A stretch of 64,000 nt of DNA from Phocaeicola massiliensis B84634 = Timone 84634 = DSM 17679 = JCM 13223 (GTDB lineage Bacteria > Bacteroidota > Bacteroidia > Bacteroidales > Bacteroidaceae): the NCBI RefSeq assembly GCF_000382445.1, contig NZ_KB905474.1, forward strand, positions 62,001 to 126,000, read 5' to 3'. Of this stretch, positions 53,698-63,173 are shown piece after piece (position 1 is the stretch's first letter; the number at the start of each line of letters is the position of its first letter). The notes below the pieces were generated by a model. The model had not been told where the DNA came from and ran no database searches. It worked only from the letters and a program-made list of their open reading frames with translations. The position numbers and the translations under genes are program-made.

Positions 53698-53967
53698 TTA
53701 ATCGTTTTTAAGCAACAGCATTTCCGAATCAGAGCATAGAGCAACAAACCAACTCTTGTTAAGCAGCAGATTAAGGTCTACCTCCACTTTCTCCAGCATA
53801 ACACCATAGAAGGAGCATACATGGTTCCTGAGCTTGACAGTCCCGGCAGCCAACTTTTTGAGCAGGCTTGCCGAACGGTCGTATGCATACCATTTTCCAT
53901 TCTCTTCATACAAGTACACTTCCGAGCGACTTGATGATTCTCTATCCATGATTTCAAACATATCCAT
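53698..53967 (-). CDS. Small hypothetical protein, WYxYxRSA family (copy 1)
   Basis: An 89-residue protein without signal peptide or membrane segment. A short acidic start leads to VYLYEENGKWYAYDRSASLL, then hydrophobic beta-like segments (VMLEKVEVDLNLLLNKSWFV). It starts 24 nt after the stop of the DUF4906-type fimbrial gene and is followed by a paralog 8 nt later. Its place in a fimbrial operon suggests a regulatory or assembly role, but nothing in the sequence proves it. Confidence 0.6.
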   Translation of the reverse strand: MDMFEIMDRESSSRSEVYLYEENGKWYAYDRSASLLKKLAAGTVKLRNHVCSFYGVMLEKVEVDLNLLLNKSWFVALCSDSEMLLLKND

Positions 53968-53991
53968 AGTATCAATTTTTTAAGCGAAACA

Positions 53992-56900
53992 TTATTTCAC
54001 ATCACGCACACAACGTACAGGACCCTTAAATTCATTAGTAGCCAATGTTACAAAAGGCTTATTGTCTGCATATCCTCCACTGTATCCGTTATTATCCTTC
54101 CTTTTTACAGGAAGACTAGACCCTGTTCTTGATTGTACATAAGATTGACCGGACCAGCTACCATAGTTACTGGTCATCAACGACAACTCACGTTGATTAG
54201 GCAAACGCCATTTAGGTTCATCCGCACCTAATCCCCTATTAAATTTTGCACAAGGCGAATCTGTAGGATTATTATTAATCAAAGTATTTATCTCCTTCCA
54301 CGACCATTTTTCATCATTCCTATCTTTATATACAAGTTCTGTTCTAAATTCAAAAGCCGTATAAGGGCGGTTCAAATTAGAGCTCTCGTCATGAGAGGTA
54401 ATCTCGCTTTTCATATAATTATCACCGCTTCTTAATGATTCAGACTTCATATAAGTAAGAGTTAACGTATTTCCATTCTGTGTTACGTAATGCTGAGACT
54501 TATCTTCTGCAGAACTAGGCTTATTAGTTTTTCTTCCCAAATTACGCAAACAACGATAATCATACTTCTTCTCAATTTTATCATTTGTTGACCAAATTGA
54601 GTTTGCATAAACAAATCCAAAACTACCGATAGAAGATCCCTCCTCTGCATAAAGTTCCTTTCCATCACTACTCAGATAACGGCGGTATCCTTGAGAAGTC
54701 GGTATCTCATTCGAATACAAATAAGTTTCAATAGGCAATGCTGCCCTACCTACCCAAATATCGGTATATTGGTCAATAGCTGCCGGATACCATTTTACCT
54801 CATCCGCATCAATCCTACCATTGCCATTATCATCCCTATTACGCTGTAGACAAGCATACAGCAACTTATCTTTTTTATTTAACGAAGTACTCATGTAATC
54901 ATGAATACCATTCTTATCCTCTTTAACAGAATAAGAAATATAATTACTCCAACTACTCGTCCTAAAATTATTACTTTGCTGAAAGAAATTCCAAAGTCCG
55001 TTTTTAGCCGAATTGGATGTACTCCAAGGATTACTATCCGGTTTATCAATTTTCCCTGTTTCATTCACAGTCTCCAACCCCCATGCCGTCTTCAAATCAC
55101 TTCCTGCCTTTTCATTATAGAATGTTTTTATTGAGCGTTGGCTTACCATGACGGCAGATGTAGTCAAGCTACTTTCTCTGTCTTCGCTGAACTGAGTATT
55201 GCACAATATATGCACTTCTCTATTAGGTTGATTTACAAATTGTTTCCAAAAGTCTGTCCCCTCTTTCGCTTTAGCCTGAGCGGTCAAGTTCCCATTCCCA
55301 TCGCGCTCCCCATAATACCCGTTTCTCGGGTCACATGGATAATAGAATTCATCAATATACATTGTATAAACAGCTTGCCCCTTCGTGTCATATACACTAC
55401 TAGCTCCTACTGTTTCATTAGTAGTATGCAACTCTTTTAACAGCTCATCTATCGTGATAGCCTTAGAAGGTACATGATTGGCATAACTATCAGTTTTATA
55501 ATAGTATCTCCTATTAGTCCTATTCTTTTCATGACGAATGAATTTCACCCATTTATAGTCTTTAGCCTCTGATACAGGTCGAGCATTCGCAGGCACCATA
55601 CCGGACTCATCTTCTATAAAATAATATCCGTCATCAAAAGGAGTCTTTACTCTAAAGCCTGCCCTACCCTCAATATCAGACTTTTTAAAAACAACCATAG
55701 TATGGTCAAAGTGTGAATCAAACTGATAAAACTTATCCGTTTCGATTATATCACCCTCTGCTCCCGGCTGCTCTTCCTGAGTTGTACCTTGTCCATCATT
55801 ATAAGAAGTTACTTCCAAACGTATTTTATCCACAGTTTGAACATAAACATTATAAATATATGTAGTATTGCGCTGGCATCTAAAGTCATTAGCATCTCCC
55901 TTCACATACCCCAAATGCACAGTATACTTCACATCGGCATGCCTTTCTTTAATAGAACCGTCTCTATCTGTATATTTTTCATAATAGCTACCTGTCATTT
56001 CTACCAAAGTGGCAGTAGCGGGAGCGTACTCATATCCATCATTCAATGGTTTTTTCTTCTCTTTTTCACGCTGGTCATAATCGGCAAGCCCGGTTGTGCT
56101 TTGTTTGTTTTCCATCATATAGAAGGTGAAAGAAGAAACTCCATTTTCATCTTTTGTCTCAAAATTAGCAAACTCCCCATTATTAGAAGAGAAATATTCA
56201 CAATCCGAAACCAATTCGTTGTCCGCTTTACCATATAAATAGGCTTTGGTCGGTACATTCTTCACTATAAACTTTAAAGGAGTAAATGATTTCTCAATAA
56301 TATTAGTACGGTCACTCTGTTTATCTAAAGATATATTAAACGTAACACGAGCGTCCACCCGTACCAACTTGATTGTTGAAATATTATTTGTTCCCGATGG
56401 ATTAATGACACAATATCCTTCAGGGTCAGTGCCCGATTGTAAGCTATTTTTCACCCATCCACTCATCACCAACCTATCATTGGGACGATCGACTATCTTC
56501 GTAGAGATAACCACATTATTTTCTAATCCCTCAATATCATCAATCCCTTCTAAATCATTCAGTAATGATGCATGAGAGTCTCCGGCAGGTACATTAGCCA
56601 CGGCGTATATACGCTTTTCACCCGAAGATATCTTCATCTTTATTTTTCCCGAAGTAGTAGCATCCCCACTATTCTCCTTTTCATGCACATCAAAGAATTG
56701 ATCATCAGAATTAGTTGCATTTAACTCAAACAGATGTCCATATTCCTTTCTACCTGCTTTATCGAACACAAAGACATACAAATTATAAACTTTATATTCT
56801 TGTTTCACGTCTAGCGCTCCTCTCGTCTGTACCGAAGGAGTGGCAGAAGTAAAAGCAAGATTAATTTCTGTTTCAATTCCTTCTATTACATCTGTTTTCC

Positions 56901-56997
56901 CAGATATAATCTCTTCATCGGCACAAGAGACAAAGCCAACGACCAACAGCAAAGCTGCTACCCATTTCAGCGATAATAATGATTTATATCTTTTCAT
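53992..56997 (-). CDS. Large fimbrial lipoprotein (DUF4906-type, probable tip or accessory subunit)
   Basis: A 1001-residue lipoprotein (lipobox FVSC, Cys25). The N-terminal third resembles the Mfa/FimB fold (YKVYNLYVFVFDKAGRKEYG, then KRIYAVANVPAG). The C-terminal part shows a formylglycine-enzyme-like fold end (PKWRLPNQRELSLMTSNYGS, GPVRCVRDVK) seen in DUF4906 proteins of Bacteroides fimbrial clusters. The size suggests a tip adhesin. It lies 17 nt downstream of another fimbrial lipoprotein. Confidence 0.75.
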   Translation of the reverse strand: MKRYKSLLSLKWVAALLLVVGFVSCADEEIISGKTDVIEGIETEINLAFTSATPSVQTRGALDVKQEYKVYNLYVFVFDKAGRKEYGHLFELNATNSDDQFFDVHEKENSGDATTSGKIKMKISSGEKRIYAVANVPAGDSHASLLNDLEGIDDIEGLENNVVISTKIVDRPNDRLVMSGWVKNSLQSGTDPEGYCVINPSGTNNISTIKLVRVDARVTFNISLDKQSDRTNIIEKSFTPLKFIVKNVPTKAYLYGKADNELVSDCEYFSSNNGEFANFETKDENGVSSFTFYMMENKQSTTGLADYDQREKEKKKPLNDGYEYAPATATLVEMTGSYYEKYTDRDGSIKERHADVKYTVHLGYVKGDANDFRCQRNTTYIYNVYVQTVDKIRLEVTSYNDGQGTTQEEQPGAEGDIIETDKFYQFDSHFDHTMVVFKKSDIEGRAGFRVKTPFDDGYYFIEDESGMVPANARPVSEAKDYKWVKFIRHEKNRTNRRYYYKTDSYANHVPSKAITIDELLKELHTTNETVGASSVYDTKGQAVYTMYIDEFYYPCDPRNGYYGERDGNGNLTAQAKAKEGTDFWKQFVNQPNREVHILCNTQFSEDRESSLTTSAVMVSQRSIKTFYNEKAGSDLKTAWGLETVNETGKIDKPDSNPWSTSNSAKNGLWNFFQQSNNFRTSSWSNYISYSVKEDKNGIHDYMSTSLNKKDKLLYACLQRNRDDNGNGRIDADEVKWYPAAIDQYTDIWVGRAALPIETYLYSNEIPTSQGYRRYLSSDGKELYAEEGSSIGSFGFVYANSIWSTNDKIEKKYDYRCLRNLGRKTNKPSSAEDKSQHYVTQNGNTLTLTYMKSESLRSGDNYMKSEITSHDESSNLNRPYTAFEFRTELVYKDRNDEKWSWKEINTLINNNPTDSPCAKFNRGLGADEPKWRLPNQRELSLMTSNYGSWSGQSYVQSRTGSSLPVKRKDNNGYSGGYADNKPFVTLATNEFKGPVRCVRDVK

Positions 56998-57014
56998 AAT
57001 TCAGTCTCTTTTAA

Positions 57015-58109
57015 TTATTTAAATGTCGGAACATTAATTGTTTCAGATTTCCATTCCTCAACAGCATACGATATGGTGACGTCAAAATCATCAGGTGTCA
57101 CCGCGGTGATATTGTAAAGGTATGAATGATTACGAATCACATTTTCATCAAACTTAATTTCCTTCGTTTTAGCTTTACCTTTATAAGTATAGCTCACTGC
57201 TATCGTAAGAGGATTCTCTCCAATAACTTGCTCCGGCAAATAAATCCGGTCTTTATAACTCGTAGTCACATCAAGATCAGAGTAAGTTATAGTCTGAGTT
57301 CCAGCAGCCGCAGGCACATAAGGAATTGTATAATGGTCATTACTCATCGCTGCCTGTGACACACAATATCCTTTATCCATCATTCCTTTGATACTAATGC
57401 CTGTAATCATGAAACCGTCAATGCCTTGTCCTTCATTCTCTGCATCGGCAGCATTAATCAAGAAGCCCAACTTTGCCACCGCACGGTGCAAGTTACAATT
57501 CTTCTTTAACTCATTGGCTCTGTTTAATGAAAAAGTTCCCGTAGTCCCCCACATCGGGATGCGACGGTTCTGTATATTCCATTCAGAAGAACCATATTGA
57601 TAAATCAGACTTTCATAAATTGCTGAAGGCGAGGAGCCTTCCTTTCCATCAAAAAATGCCTGAATGCCTAATAATGTCGAAGAATTAGTAATATCAACTA
57701 ATTGATTCTGAACCAAGTTGGTAAGAACCACCAATTCCAGATTTCCATCAGTCTCAGGCTGAACAAATGTACCGGTCAACGTTCTGTTGGAAGGATTTGT
57801 ACCACCGGTGACTGCATCAAACCTCAATCCTTTCACTTGGTCTATCAACGACCCGTTCTGAAACACCAAAACGAATACATCATCATCACTCAATGCCTTC
57901 TGGTCCGAAGTTGTATCATCCGTACCGCCATCCGTAAAGTCCCGTGCCGTTGCCCCTCGTTGCGCCGAGTCTCCCCCCGGCAACGCAATCTGCAAGTGCA
58001 CGCTCACCCGACCGTCTGTTTGCAGTTGGGGCATCATGTCGCTATCCTGACACGAAGCAAACCCGATACAAACGAGGGCTAATATTATATATGAGTACCA
58101 TTTCTTCAT
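57015..58109 (-). CDS. Fimbrial subunit lipoprotein (Mfa-like)
   Basis: A 364-residue lipoprotein (lipobox FASC, Cys20) with the two-domain beta-sandwich plan of Bacteroides fimbrillins: an N-terminal domain with a VHLQIALPGG strand and DVFVLVFQNGSLIDQV, and a C-terminal domain ending in the conserved RNHSYLYNITAV and VEEWKSETINVP. It sits between the Mfa2-type anchor gene and the DUF4906 gene and is probably an accessory or adaptor subunit. Confidence 0.78.
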   Translation of the reverse strand: MKKWYSYIILALVCIGFASCQDSDMMPQLQTDGRVSVHLQIALPGGDSAQRGATARDFTDGGTDDTTSDQKALSDDDVFVLVFQNGSLIDQVKGLRFDAVTGGTNPSNRTLTGTFVQPETDGNLELVVLTNLVQNQLVDITNSSTLLGIQAFFDGKEGSSPSAIYESLIYQYGSSEWNIQNRRIPMWGTTGTFSLNRANELKKNCNLHRAVAKLGFLINAADAENEGQGIDGFMITGISIKGMMDKGYCVSQAAMSNDHYTIPYVPAAAGTQTITYSDLDVTTSYKDRIYLPEQVIGENPLTIAVSYTYKGKAKTKEIKFDENVIRNHSYLYNITAVTPDDFDVTISYAVEEWKSETINVPTFK

Positions 58110-58139
58110 AATTCATTGTTTTTTGTTATGCGTTGCACA

Positions 58140-59201
58140 TTACATATTCATATCATTGAAACGAACCACCCAGTCATTGATAACGATGCGGGTATTGATC
58201 CATTTCATGCTTTCGTCCAAGAAGAAAGTCATGTTGTACTCGTCCTGACGGTCGAGATACTCCTGATTGGTCATGTCATGACCTTCGGCTTCGGTGAGCA
58301 ACAGGTATTTCACCAAGGGGATGGAGAGAACCGTTTCGCCGGTTTCGGTGTTGGTGATAGTCAGCTTAGGATTGTTTTCTTCCACCAATCGGCCTACTGT
58401 GATTTGGGCTATCGCCACGCTGATGTTGTCGTCTTCGGCAGCCGCACCGTCACCTTCGGCGCGTGCCGACTTGCCTACCACCGTACCGCCCTGTGCACGA
58501 TAGTAAGGATAATATGTCAGAGTTTCGTCCGAAATCAGTTTGTTGTCGTAGTTCATCAAACCGTTATCGTCCGTAATCGTAAATTCAAATTTATCTACAT
58601 CTACCGTTACGCCGTCCATTTGCTGGAGGATAACGCGGATGGTATTGGTGTTTTTCACCAAAGGCACAGTCACCACTTGTTGAGTTGCCGCACGAGTGAA
58701 CGACTGCTTGGTCACTTCGCCGTGCCACAGCGAAGAAAGTTTACTGCTCACCACAGCGCTTCCGTCGGCTGCGCGAGAGTAGATGCGGTCCATTTTACAT
58801 TGAAGTTCTTCGAGTGAAGACACTCCCTGCGTAATCAAAGGAACAGAGAATGAAGCCTCGTTGCTCAAACCTGCCCATGTAATGAGGTGGTAATCGCCCG
58901 GCTCCATATCGACCGCCATCGAGTAGCCATCGGCTGCCAAGACATCCCCCGCCTCTGTTTTCTGATAAACAAGTTTGCCGTTGTCATCAAAAGCATAAAG
59001 AGCTACACTGCTTACTTCGCGAGAAAAAGCATCGGCATACTTCATGTTATAGTCATATTTGAATTTCACTCTATACTCTACAGAGCAATCTACATCATCT
59101 TCATCGAGTATGCTGTCGCACGACACAACGGCACTTCCCAATGTCACGGCCATCATCAGGCCAAAAGAGAATTGTCGAGCGAATGTTTTTACTGTTTTCA
59201 T
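58140..59201 (-). CDS. FimB/Mfa2-family fimbrial anchor subunit
   Basis: A 353-residue lipoprotein (lipobox VVSC, Cys28). The FimB/Mfa2 pattern is clear: CSVEYRVKFKYDYNMKYADA, the VALYAFDDNGKLVYQ strand, YHLITWAGL and the C-terminal TFFLDESMKWINTRIVINDW. Family members anchor the fimbrial shaft to the outer membrane and set its length. It follows the Mfa1 gene after a strong hairpin. Confidence 0.87.
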   Translation of the reverse strand: MKTVKTFARQFSFGLMMAVTLGSAVVSCDSILDEDDVDCSVEYRVKFKYDYNMKYADAFSREVSSVALYAFDDNGKLVYQKTEAGDVLAADGYSMAVDMEPGDYHLITWAGLSNEASFSVPLITQGVSSLEELQCKMDRIYSRAADGSAVVSSKLSSLWHGEVTKQSFTRAATQQVVTVPLVKNTNTIRVILQQMDGVTVDVDKFEFTITDDNGLMNYDNKLISDETLTYYPYYRAQGGTVVGKSARAEGDGAAAEDDNISVAIAQITVGRLVEENNPKLTITNTETGETVLSIPLVKYLLLTEAEGHDMTNQEYLDRQDEYNMTFFLDESMKWINTRIVINDWVVRFNDMNM

Positions 59202-59248
59202 GCTTTTTTTGTTTTAATGGAATGTTAGAAAAGTGATTTCTGAAAAAG

Positions 59249-59275
59249 AAGTGGAGGAGGCAGGCTCCTCCACTT
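59249..59275 (-). terminator. Hairpin between mfa1 and mfa2 (attenuator)
   Basis: aagtggagga and tcctccactt form a perfect 10-bp stem around a 7-nt loop. On the leftward transcript the downstream side reads TTCTTTTT, so it can terminate part of the transcripts after the major subunit. Confidence 0.75.
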
Positions 59276-59299
59276 TTATTTAGAGAGTTTATGTTCGGA

Positions 59300-61018
59300 T
59301 TAAAATTCGATGTTGTTGAAACGTACTTGCCAAGGAAGAATTGTTGAGGTTAACTTCAGGTAGAAGTTCTTGTCTGTATCTTCACCTTGCTCGTCATCTG
59401 TCGGGAATACGATTTCTGCACTACCAATCGTTTTAAAACCTGTTACTTTCAGCACATAAGCATTGTTACGCATAATGGCTCTCTCCATAGTTCCGCTTCC
59501 TTCATGATGGAAAATGTCTTTAGAACAATAGTAACAATGACCGCTTTCGTAGGTAATTAAGTTATCTGTGTCTGCCTCAACTTCAGTTACAGATTTACCA
59601 TTATTAGCAGCTGCTTCCGCAAGGCTCAAATAATATTTTCCTTTATATTTATATACGTTATTATTGTAAGAAGTACCGTCTTCATTGCAAATCTGACCGC
59701 GGAAGATCACACCTGTTACATAATTTCCATTCTGGTTCGCCTTCTTTACGATATTCTCAAAACAGTAAGCCAAAGTGGTTCCTACTTTATCTTCATCTGC
59801 TACGGTAGGCAGGCCCTTAAAGTATGATTTAAAAGCATCCGTTTCTTCATCGCTTATATTAGTTACCTGCACTTGTTTCACAGCATTTGCTACATTATAG
59901 AAATAGTCAGCATATTCTGTTCCACCATTATTTTTTGCTACAGTGTTAGGATCCATCAAGTAATTGCTTGAAGACAATGTACCAAAGAAACTAGGATCCC
60001 AATTACTTTCAGTAGCCAGATGTCTTACTGCATAAACAGAATTAGAAAGATTAACCAATGCAACTTTATCCAACTTAACATACCAGTTTCTAGAACCGGT
60101 TGTCTGTGTTGTTTCCCATTTGATTTGCTCCTGATCTACCCCTGTCATTTTTTTATATAATGTTTCACCTTTGTGCTCTGCTGAACCACTATATGTACCA
60201 TTTTCTTCATAATAAACACCCTTATGTTCATAAATATTTTTTCCATTCAATGTACCACAAGCCATACCGGTCATATAGGTAGCAATGTTATCTTCAACAC
60301 GCCAACCGCTAGCTGTCGTAACTGTATATTTGGCAGTTACATCTTCCACCTTATACAAATTGTTATCTTGAGTAGGCATATAAGTAATCTTGGAAACAAC
60401 ACGCTCTACATCAACAGAAGTAGTGGAGGGGGTACCTGCTTGATTTGAAACTACATTCGCTGCAACCGCTACTTTATTAACCATCATAAATTTATTGTCG
60501 GTGGCAATAACAGAAGTAGGATTATCACCGGTAGTGGCTTTTACTTCATAGCTAGTAATATAGTCATACATAGATTCTTTGCCTGAAGGAAGAGTACCAT
60601 TGCCAATAAACGAATTTATTGCAGTTTTGATTTCCTGACATGGGTTCAAAATCACAATAACACCATAATTGCCTGATTCAGCAACTGTCAGTTGAGGCTC
60701 ATAAGTAATACTTGAACCACTTCCTTGTTGATTCAATTGCTCACTAGTCAAAAAGAAAGCAAACTCCTTATCCTCTTTGTGCAGCAGCACCACAGCATCA
60801 GTTACACCGGATTCACCACCTGTACCGGGATCTATTGCATCACCTGCTTCATTATCTGCCGCACGTGATGAATTAGTAGCAGCACCAATTACCAATGTCA
60901 AATTAGCCTTCACTTTTTCTTGTTCGCCCTTACCATTGTTCTCCACAATATCATCGTTTGTACATGCAGCCAATGCAGCGCATGCAAACAGTCCGAATAA
61001 TAAACCCTTAATCTTCAT
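59300..61018 (-). CDS. Mfa1-family major fimbrial subunit
   Basis: A 572-residue lipoprotein (MKIKGLLFGLFACAALAAC; Cys19). The ATG at 61018 is preferred over one seven codons upstream because it starts the signal peptide. After an Arg-containing pro-region (SSRAADNEA) comes the major-subunit fold, with VTDAVVLLHKEDKEFAFFL and the conserved C-terminal strand (LTSTILPWQVRFNNIEF). In Mfa1/FimA fimbriae a protease removes the N-terminal strand so that subunits can join by strand exchange (family knowledge). It is first in the leftward operon. Confidence 0.85.
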   Translation of the reverse strand: MKIKGLLFGLFACAALAACTNDDIVENNGKGEQEKVKANLTLVIGAATNSSRAADNEAGDAIDPGTGGESGVTDAVVLLHKEDKEFAFFLTSEQLNQQGSGSSITYEPQLTVAESGNYGVIVILNPCQEIKTAINSFIGNGTLPSGKESMYDYITSYEVKATTGDNPTSVIATDNKFMMVNKVAVAANVVSNQAGTPSTTSVDVERVVSKITYMPTQDNNLYKVEDVTAKYTVTTASGWRVEDNIATYMTGMACGTLNGKNIYEHKGVYYEENGTYSGSAEHKGETLYKKMTGVDQEQIKWETTQTTGSRNWYVKLDKVALVNLSNSVYAVRHLATESNWDPSFFGTLSSSNYLMDPNTVAKNNGGTEYADYFYNVANAVKQVQVTNISDEETDAFKSYFKGLPTVADEDKVGTTLAYCFENIVKKANQNGNYVTGVIFRGQICNEDGTSYNNNVYKYKGKYYLSLAEAAANNGKSVTEVEADTDNLITYESGHCYYCSKDIFHHEGSGTMERAIMRNNAYVLKVTGFKTIGSAEIVFPTDDEQGEDTDKNFYLKLTSTILPWQVRFNNIEF

Positions 61019-61082
61019 AACTCTAATTTTTAAATCCATAAATTATTATTTTGTAAATTTCATTCCTCGATTTTCGATATTA

Positions 61083-61090
61083 CAAAGATA
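61083..61090 (-). promoter_or_regulatory. -7 box (TATCTTTG, minus strand) of the fimbrial operon
   Basis: Minus-strand TATCTTTG, a full match, 65 nt upstream of the Mfa1 start at 61018. No good -33 box at the standard distance. Confidence 0.55.
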
Positions 61091-61403
61091 AGGGCATTTT
61101 AAAGTTAGTCTTAATTGGTGTTTTCGGCAAAATAGATTGGCAAATTCGGAAAAATGCATTTAAAGTGTGATTTCAAGGGCATTTAATTCAATTTTGAATG
61201 ATATGCACATTGCGATGCACAAAATACCCACTATCTTTTTTCTAATTATTTTCTATGGGAAGAAAGTTTGCCGAGTCGTCTTTTTTCAATTGTTAAATTA
61301 TTCAGGGAATTACCTACCACCAGGTAAAACGTTCAGTACCCGGAGCAGGATTTGCCGATGCCCTAAGCGAAAAGTATCAGGGTCGGGAGAGGGAGAAGAC
61401 AAA

Positions 61404-61435
61404 AAAAGAGGCTGTCTCAAGTGAAGTGCCTCTTT
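61404..61435 (-). terminator. Intrinsic terminator of the Rpn-type gene
   Basis: On the minus strand aaagaggc pairs with gcctcttt around a 16-nt loop, followed by more T. It lies about 30 nt after the stop codon. Confidence 0.8.
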
Positions 61436-61465
61436 AGTGAAAATATATTCTTTATGTATTCCTTC

Positions 61466-62362
61466 CTATAAGAGAGATTCAATCTCAGCAAGAGAAAGGC
61501 CGGTGACCTTCATTATTTGTTCTGAAGTCATTCCCATGGCTTTCATACTGCGGGCGATTTCAAGAGCTTTTTCTTGTTGCCCTTTCCGGATGCCTTCTTG
61601 GATGCCTTCTTGGATGCCTTTCTGCAGACCGTCTTCAAACCCTTCCTCAACACCCTTCTTGGCGGCATAGTCGATGGTAGCCAAATAGTCACGATAAGCA
61701 TTTACACTGTTTTCATAGCGCACGCGGTCTTCTTCGGAGAGAGAATGAACATCGACAATCTCTTCCAATTTCTCAAATACGGCTTTCTGAGCTTTAAAAG
61801 GCATACGGTTCAATGTTTCCATGTTATTTAATACAAATATCCAACGTTCAAAATCTGTTTCGCACTCTGCTTCTGTCTTATTAAACAGGGGTAATGCAAT
61901 AAAGATTTGTCTCAGTTTGTCCGAAAACAACTTTCCGGTATCACGGTCTGTCAATATAACATCGGTGCGCAACTTCTGGTTCTCATCCAAGAGAAAATTA
62001 ATGAAAAATACTCCATACACCGCTTTTATATCGAACTTCCAACTCTCTCCCTTCACACCCTGACGAACAATGGCATGAGAAAGGTAATACAGAGCACGTT
62101 CCTTGAAATAAACCTGGGAGCGGTTTTGCATCTCCACAATTATTTTCTCACCAGTGTCCGTAGTGCAGTAAATGTCGTAAATAGCAATACGGTCTCCCGG
62201 ATACTCAGGCAACTGCTCATTGTTCAGAAAGGTAAGGTCGGTTATCACCCGTTCGCCCTCCAACAAATCATTTAAGAACTCGATTAGCAACTCCTTGGAT
62301 ACTTCCTGGCCGAATATTTTCTTGAAGCCGTAATCGGTGAACGGATTGATAAACTTTCCCAT
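61466..62362 (-). CDS. Rpn-family recombination-promoting nuclease (PD-(D/E)XK)
   Basis: A 298-residue protein with the family start FINPFTDYGFKKIFG and the nuclease core IAIYDIYCTTDTGEKIIVEMQ (Asp63, Glu77, Gln79). The C-terminus holds a short repeat (GLQKGIQEGIQEGIRKGQQE) encoded by 12-nt DNA repeats around 61582-61625, a known variable feature of this family. Rpn proteins are often annotated as transposases but act as DNA nucleases. It separates the fimbrial operon from the OmpA/TPR gene upstream of it. Confidence 0.85.
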   Translation of the reverse strand: MGKFINPFTDYGFKKIFGQEVSKELLIEFLNDLLEGERVITDLTFLNNEQLPEYPGDRIAIYDIYCTTDTGEKIIVEMQNRSQVYFKERALYYLSHAIVRQGVKGESWKFDIKAVYGVFFINFLLDENQKLRTDVILTDRDTGKLFSDKLRQIFIALPLFNKTEAECETDFERWIFVLNNMETLNRMPFKAQKAVFEKLEEIVDVHSLSEEDRVRYENSVNAYRDYLATIDYAAKKGVEEGFEDGLQKGIQEGIQEGIRKGQQEKALEIARSMKAMGMTSEQIMKVTGLSLAEIESLL

Positions 62363-62776
62363 TATGTTTTAATGTGTTTCTACAACATACAAAGATAGCA
62401 ATTTATATAGAAAAGGAACCCTGAAAAGCCTTGTTTTTTTTAAGAATAAATACATATTAAGCGAAAAGCTGTACGCATCAGCCTTTCTCTCCGGAAAGTT
62501 TGAGCCGTTTATCTCTCATACTCTCACCTTACGCGTAACAAGTTAATTATAAATGTGTTATATGGTGATAGTAAAAAACATTTGCTCTCACCTATGCTCT
62601 CATACTCTCACCACATTTTGAAATACGCCTCCGTATAATATACTAATTGTCAACTACATACCTTTCATTTTATGAGTTTCCCGGGGTGATGTAAAATAGG
62701 ACATTTTAAGCGTTTTTCCTCAAAAAGTGTACATGTGTACCTTCATGGAAGGTAACGGTGCACAAAGTCCGGGCAG

Positions 62777-62860
62777 AGGTAAAAAAGACTAAGGTCTTTT
62801 TTAAAAAGCTCGTTATCTTTTTTAAAAAGCTCTTGGTCTTTTAAAAAAACGTCCTTGTCT
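62777..62860 (+). repeat. 21-nt tandem repeat, four units (A-tract type), locus 2
   Basis: Units at 62777, 62798, 62819 and 62840, the middle two reading tttttaaaaagctc then gttatct or ttggtct. Same period and same tttttaaaaag core as 22731-22855. Confidence 0.85.
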
Positions 62861-62890
62861 TTTGGGAAGTGCATCATTTCACGTTAGTAC

Positions 62891-62978
62891 GCGTAAGCCT
62901 GTACGTACGTATGCGTAGGTCTGTACGTACGTCCGCATAGCCTCACGCTTACGTATGTATATCCTCATGCAGACGTAC
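62891..62978 (+). repeat. 22-nt tandem repeat, four units (ACGT type), locus 2
   Basis: Units at 62891, 62913, 62935 and 62957, for example gcgtaagcctgtacgtac then gtat. They match the period and the agcct...tacgtac pattern of 22992-23079 and follow the A-tract array after 30 nt. Confidence 0.88.
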
Positions 62979-63173
62979 GTGTAAAAAGAGGGCTCTGACA
63001 CGGGGATGAATCTGCAAGTTTTGTCTCAATATCAGAATAAGCAGGGCTGCTTCTGTTTCTTATAAAATTCAAAATCCGGTACAACCTCTGCTGTCCCGGA
63101 TTTTACCTTACGCTTTTCACAAAGAGCAAGTTTCTTCTAACATCTTTTATTGTACTGTTTGTTCACTTGTTGT

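Larger units (their letters stand above)
61040..61465. other. Intergenic region upstream of the fimbrial operon
   Basis: No gene. It carries the minus-strand promoter box at 61083-61090, AT-rich sequence, and the leftward terminator of the Rpn-type gene at 61404-61435. No inverted repeats flanking the promoter were seen that would mark an invertible switch. Confidence 0.5.
62363..63173. other. Long non-coding region with the second bipartite repeat
   Basis: No convincing gene. It holds a direct repeat ctctcatactctcacc (62513-62528 and 62597-62612), a small palindrome (62738-62754), four 21-nt A-tract units (62777-62860) and four 22-nt ACGT units (62891-62978), then plain sequence to the stop of the OmpA/TPR gene. 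Confidence 0.75.

Noticed and set aside
61018-61465. Invertible promoter (phase switch) for the fimbrial operon
   Set aside because: No pair of inverted repeats flanking the -7 box was found by eye, and no dedicated invertase lies nearby; XerD at 8 kb looks like the housekeeping enzyme.
61466-62362. Transposase of an insertion sequence
   Set aside because: Rpn proteins are often named transposases, but there are no terminal inverted repeats or target duplications around this gene, and the core is PD-(D/E)XK.
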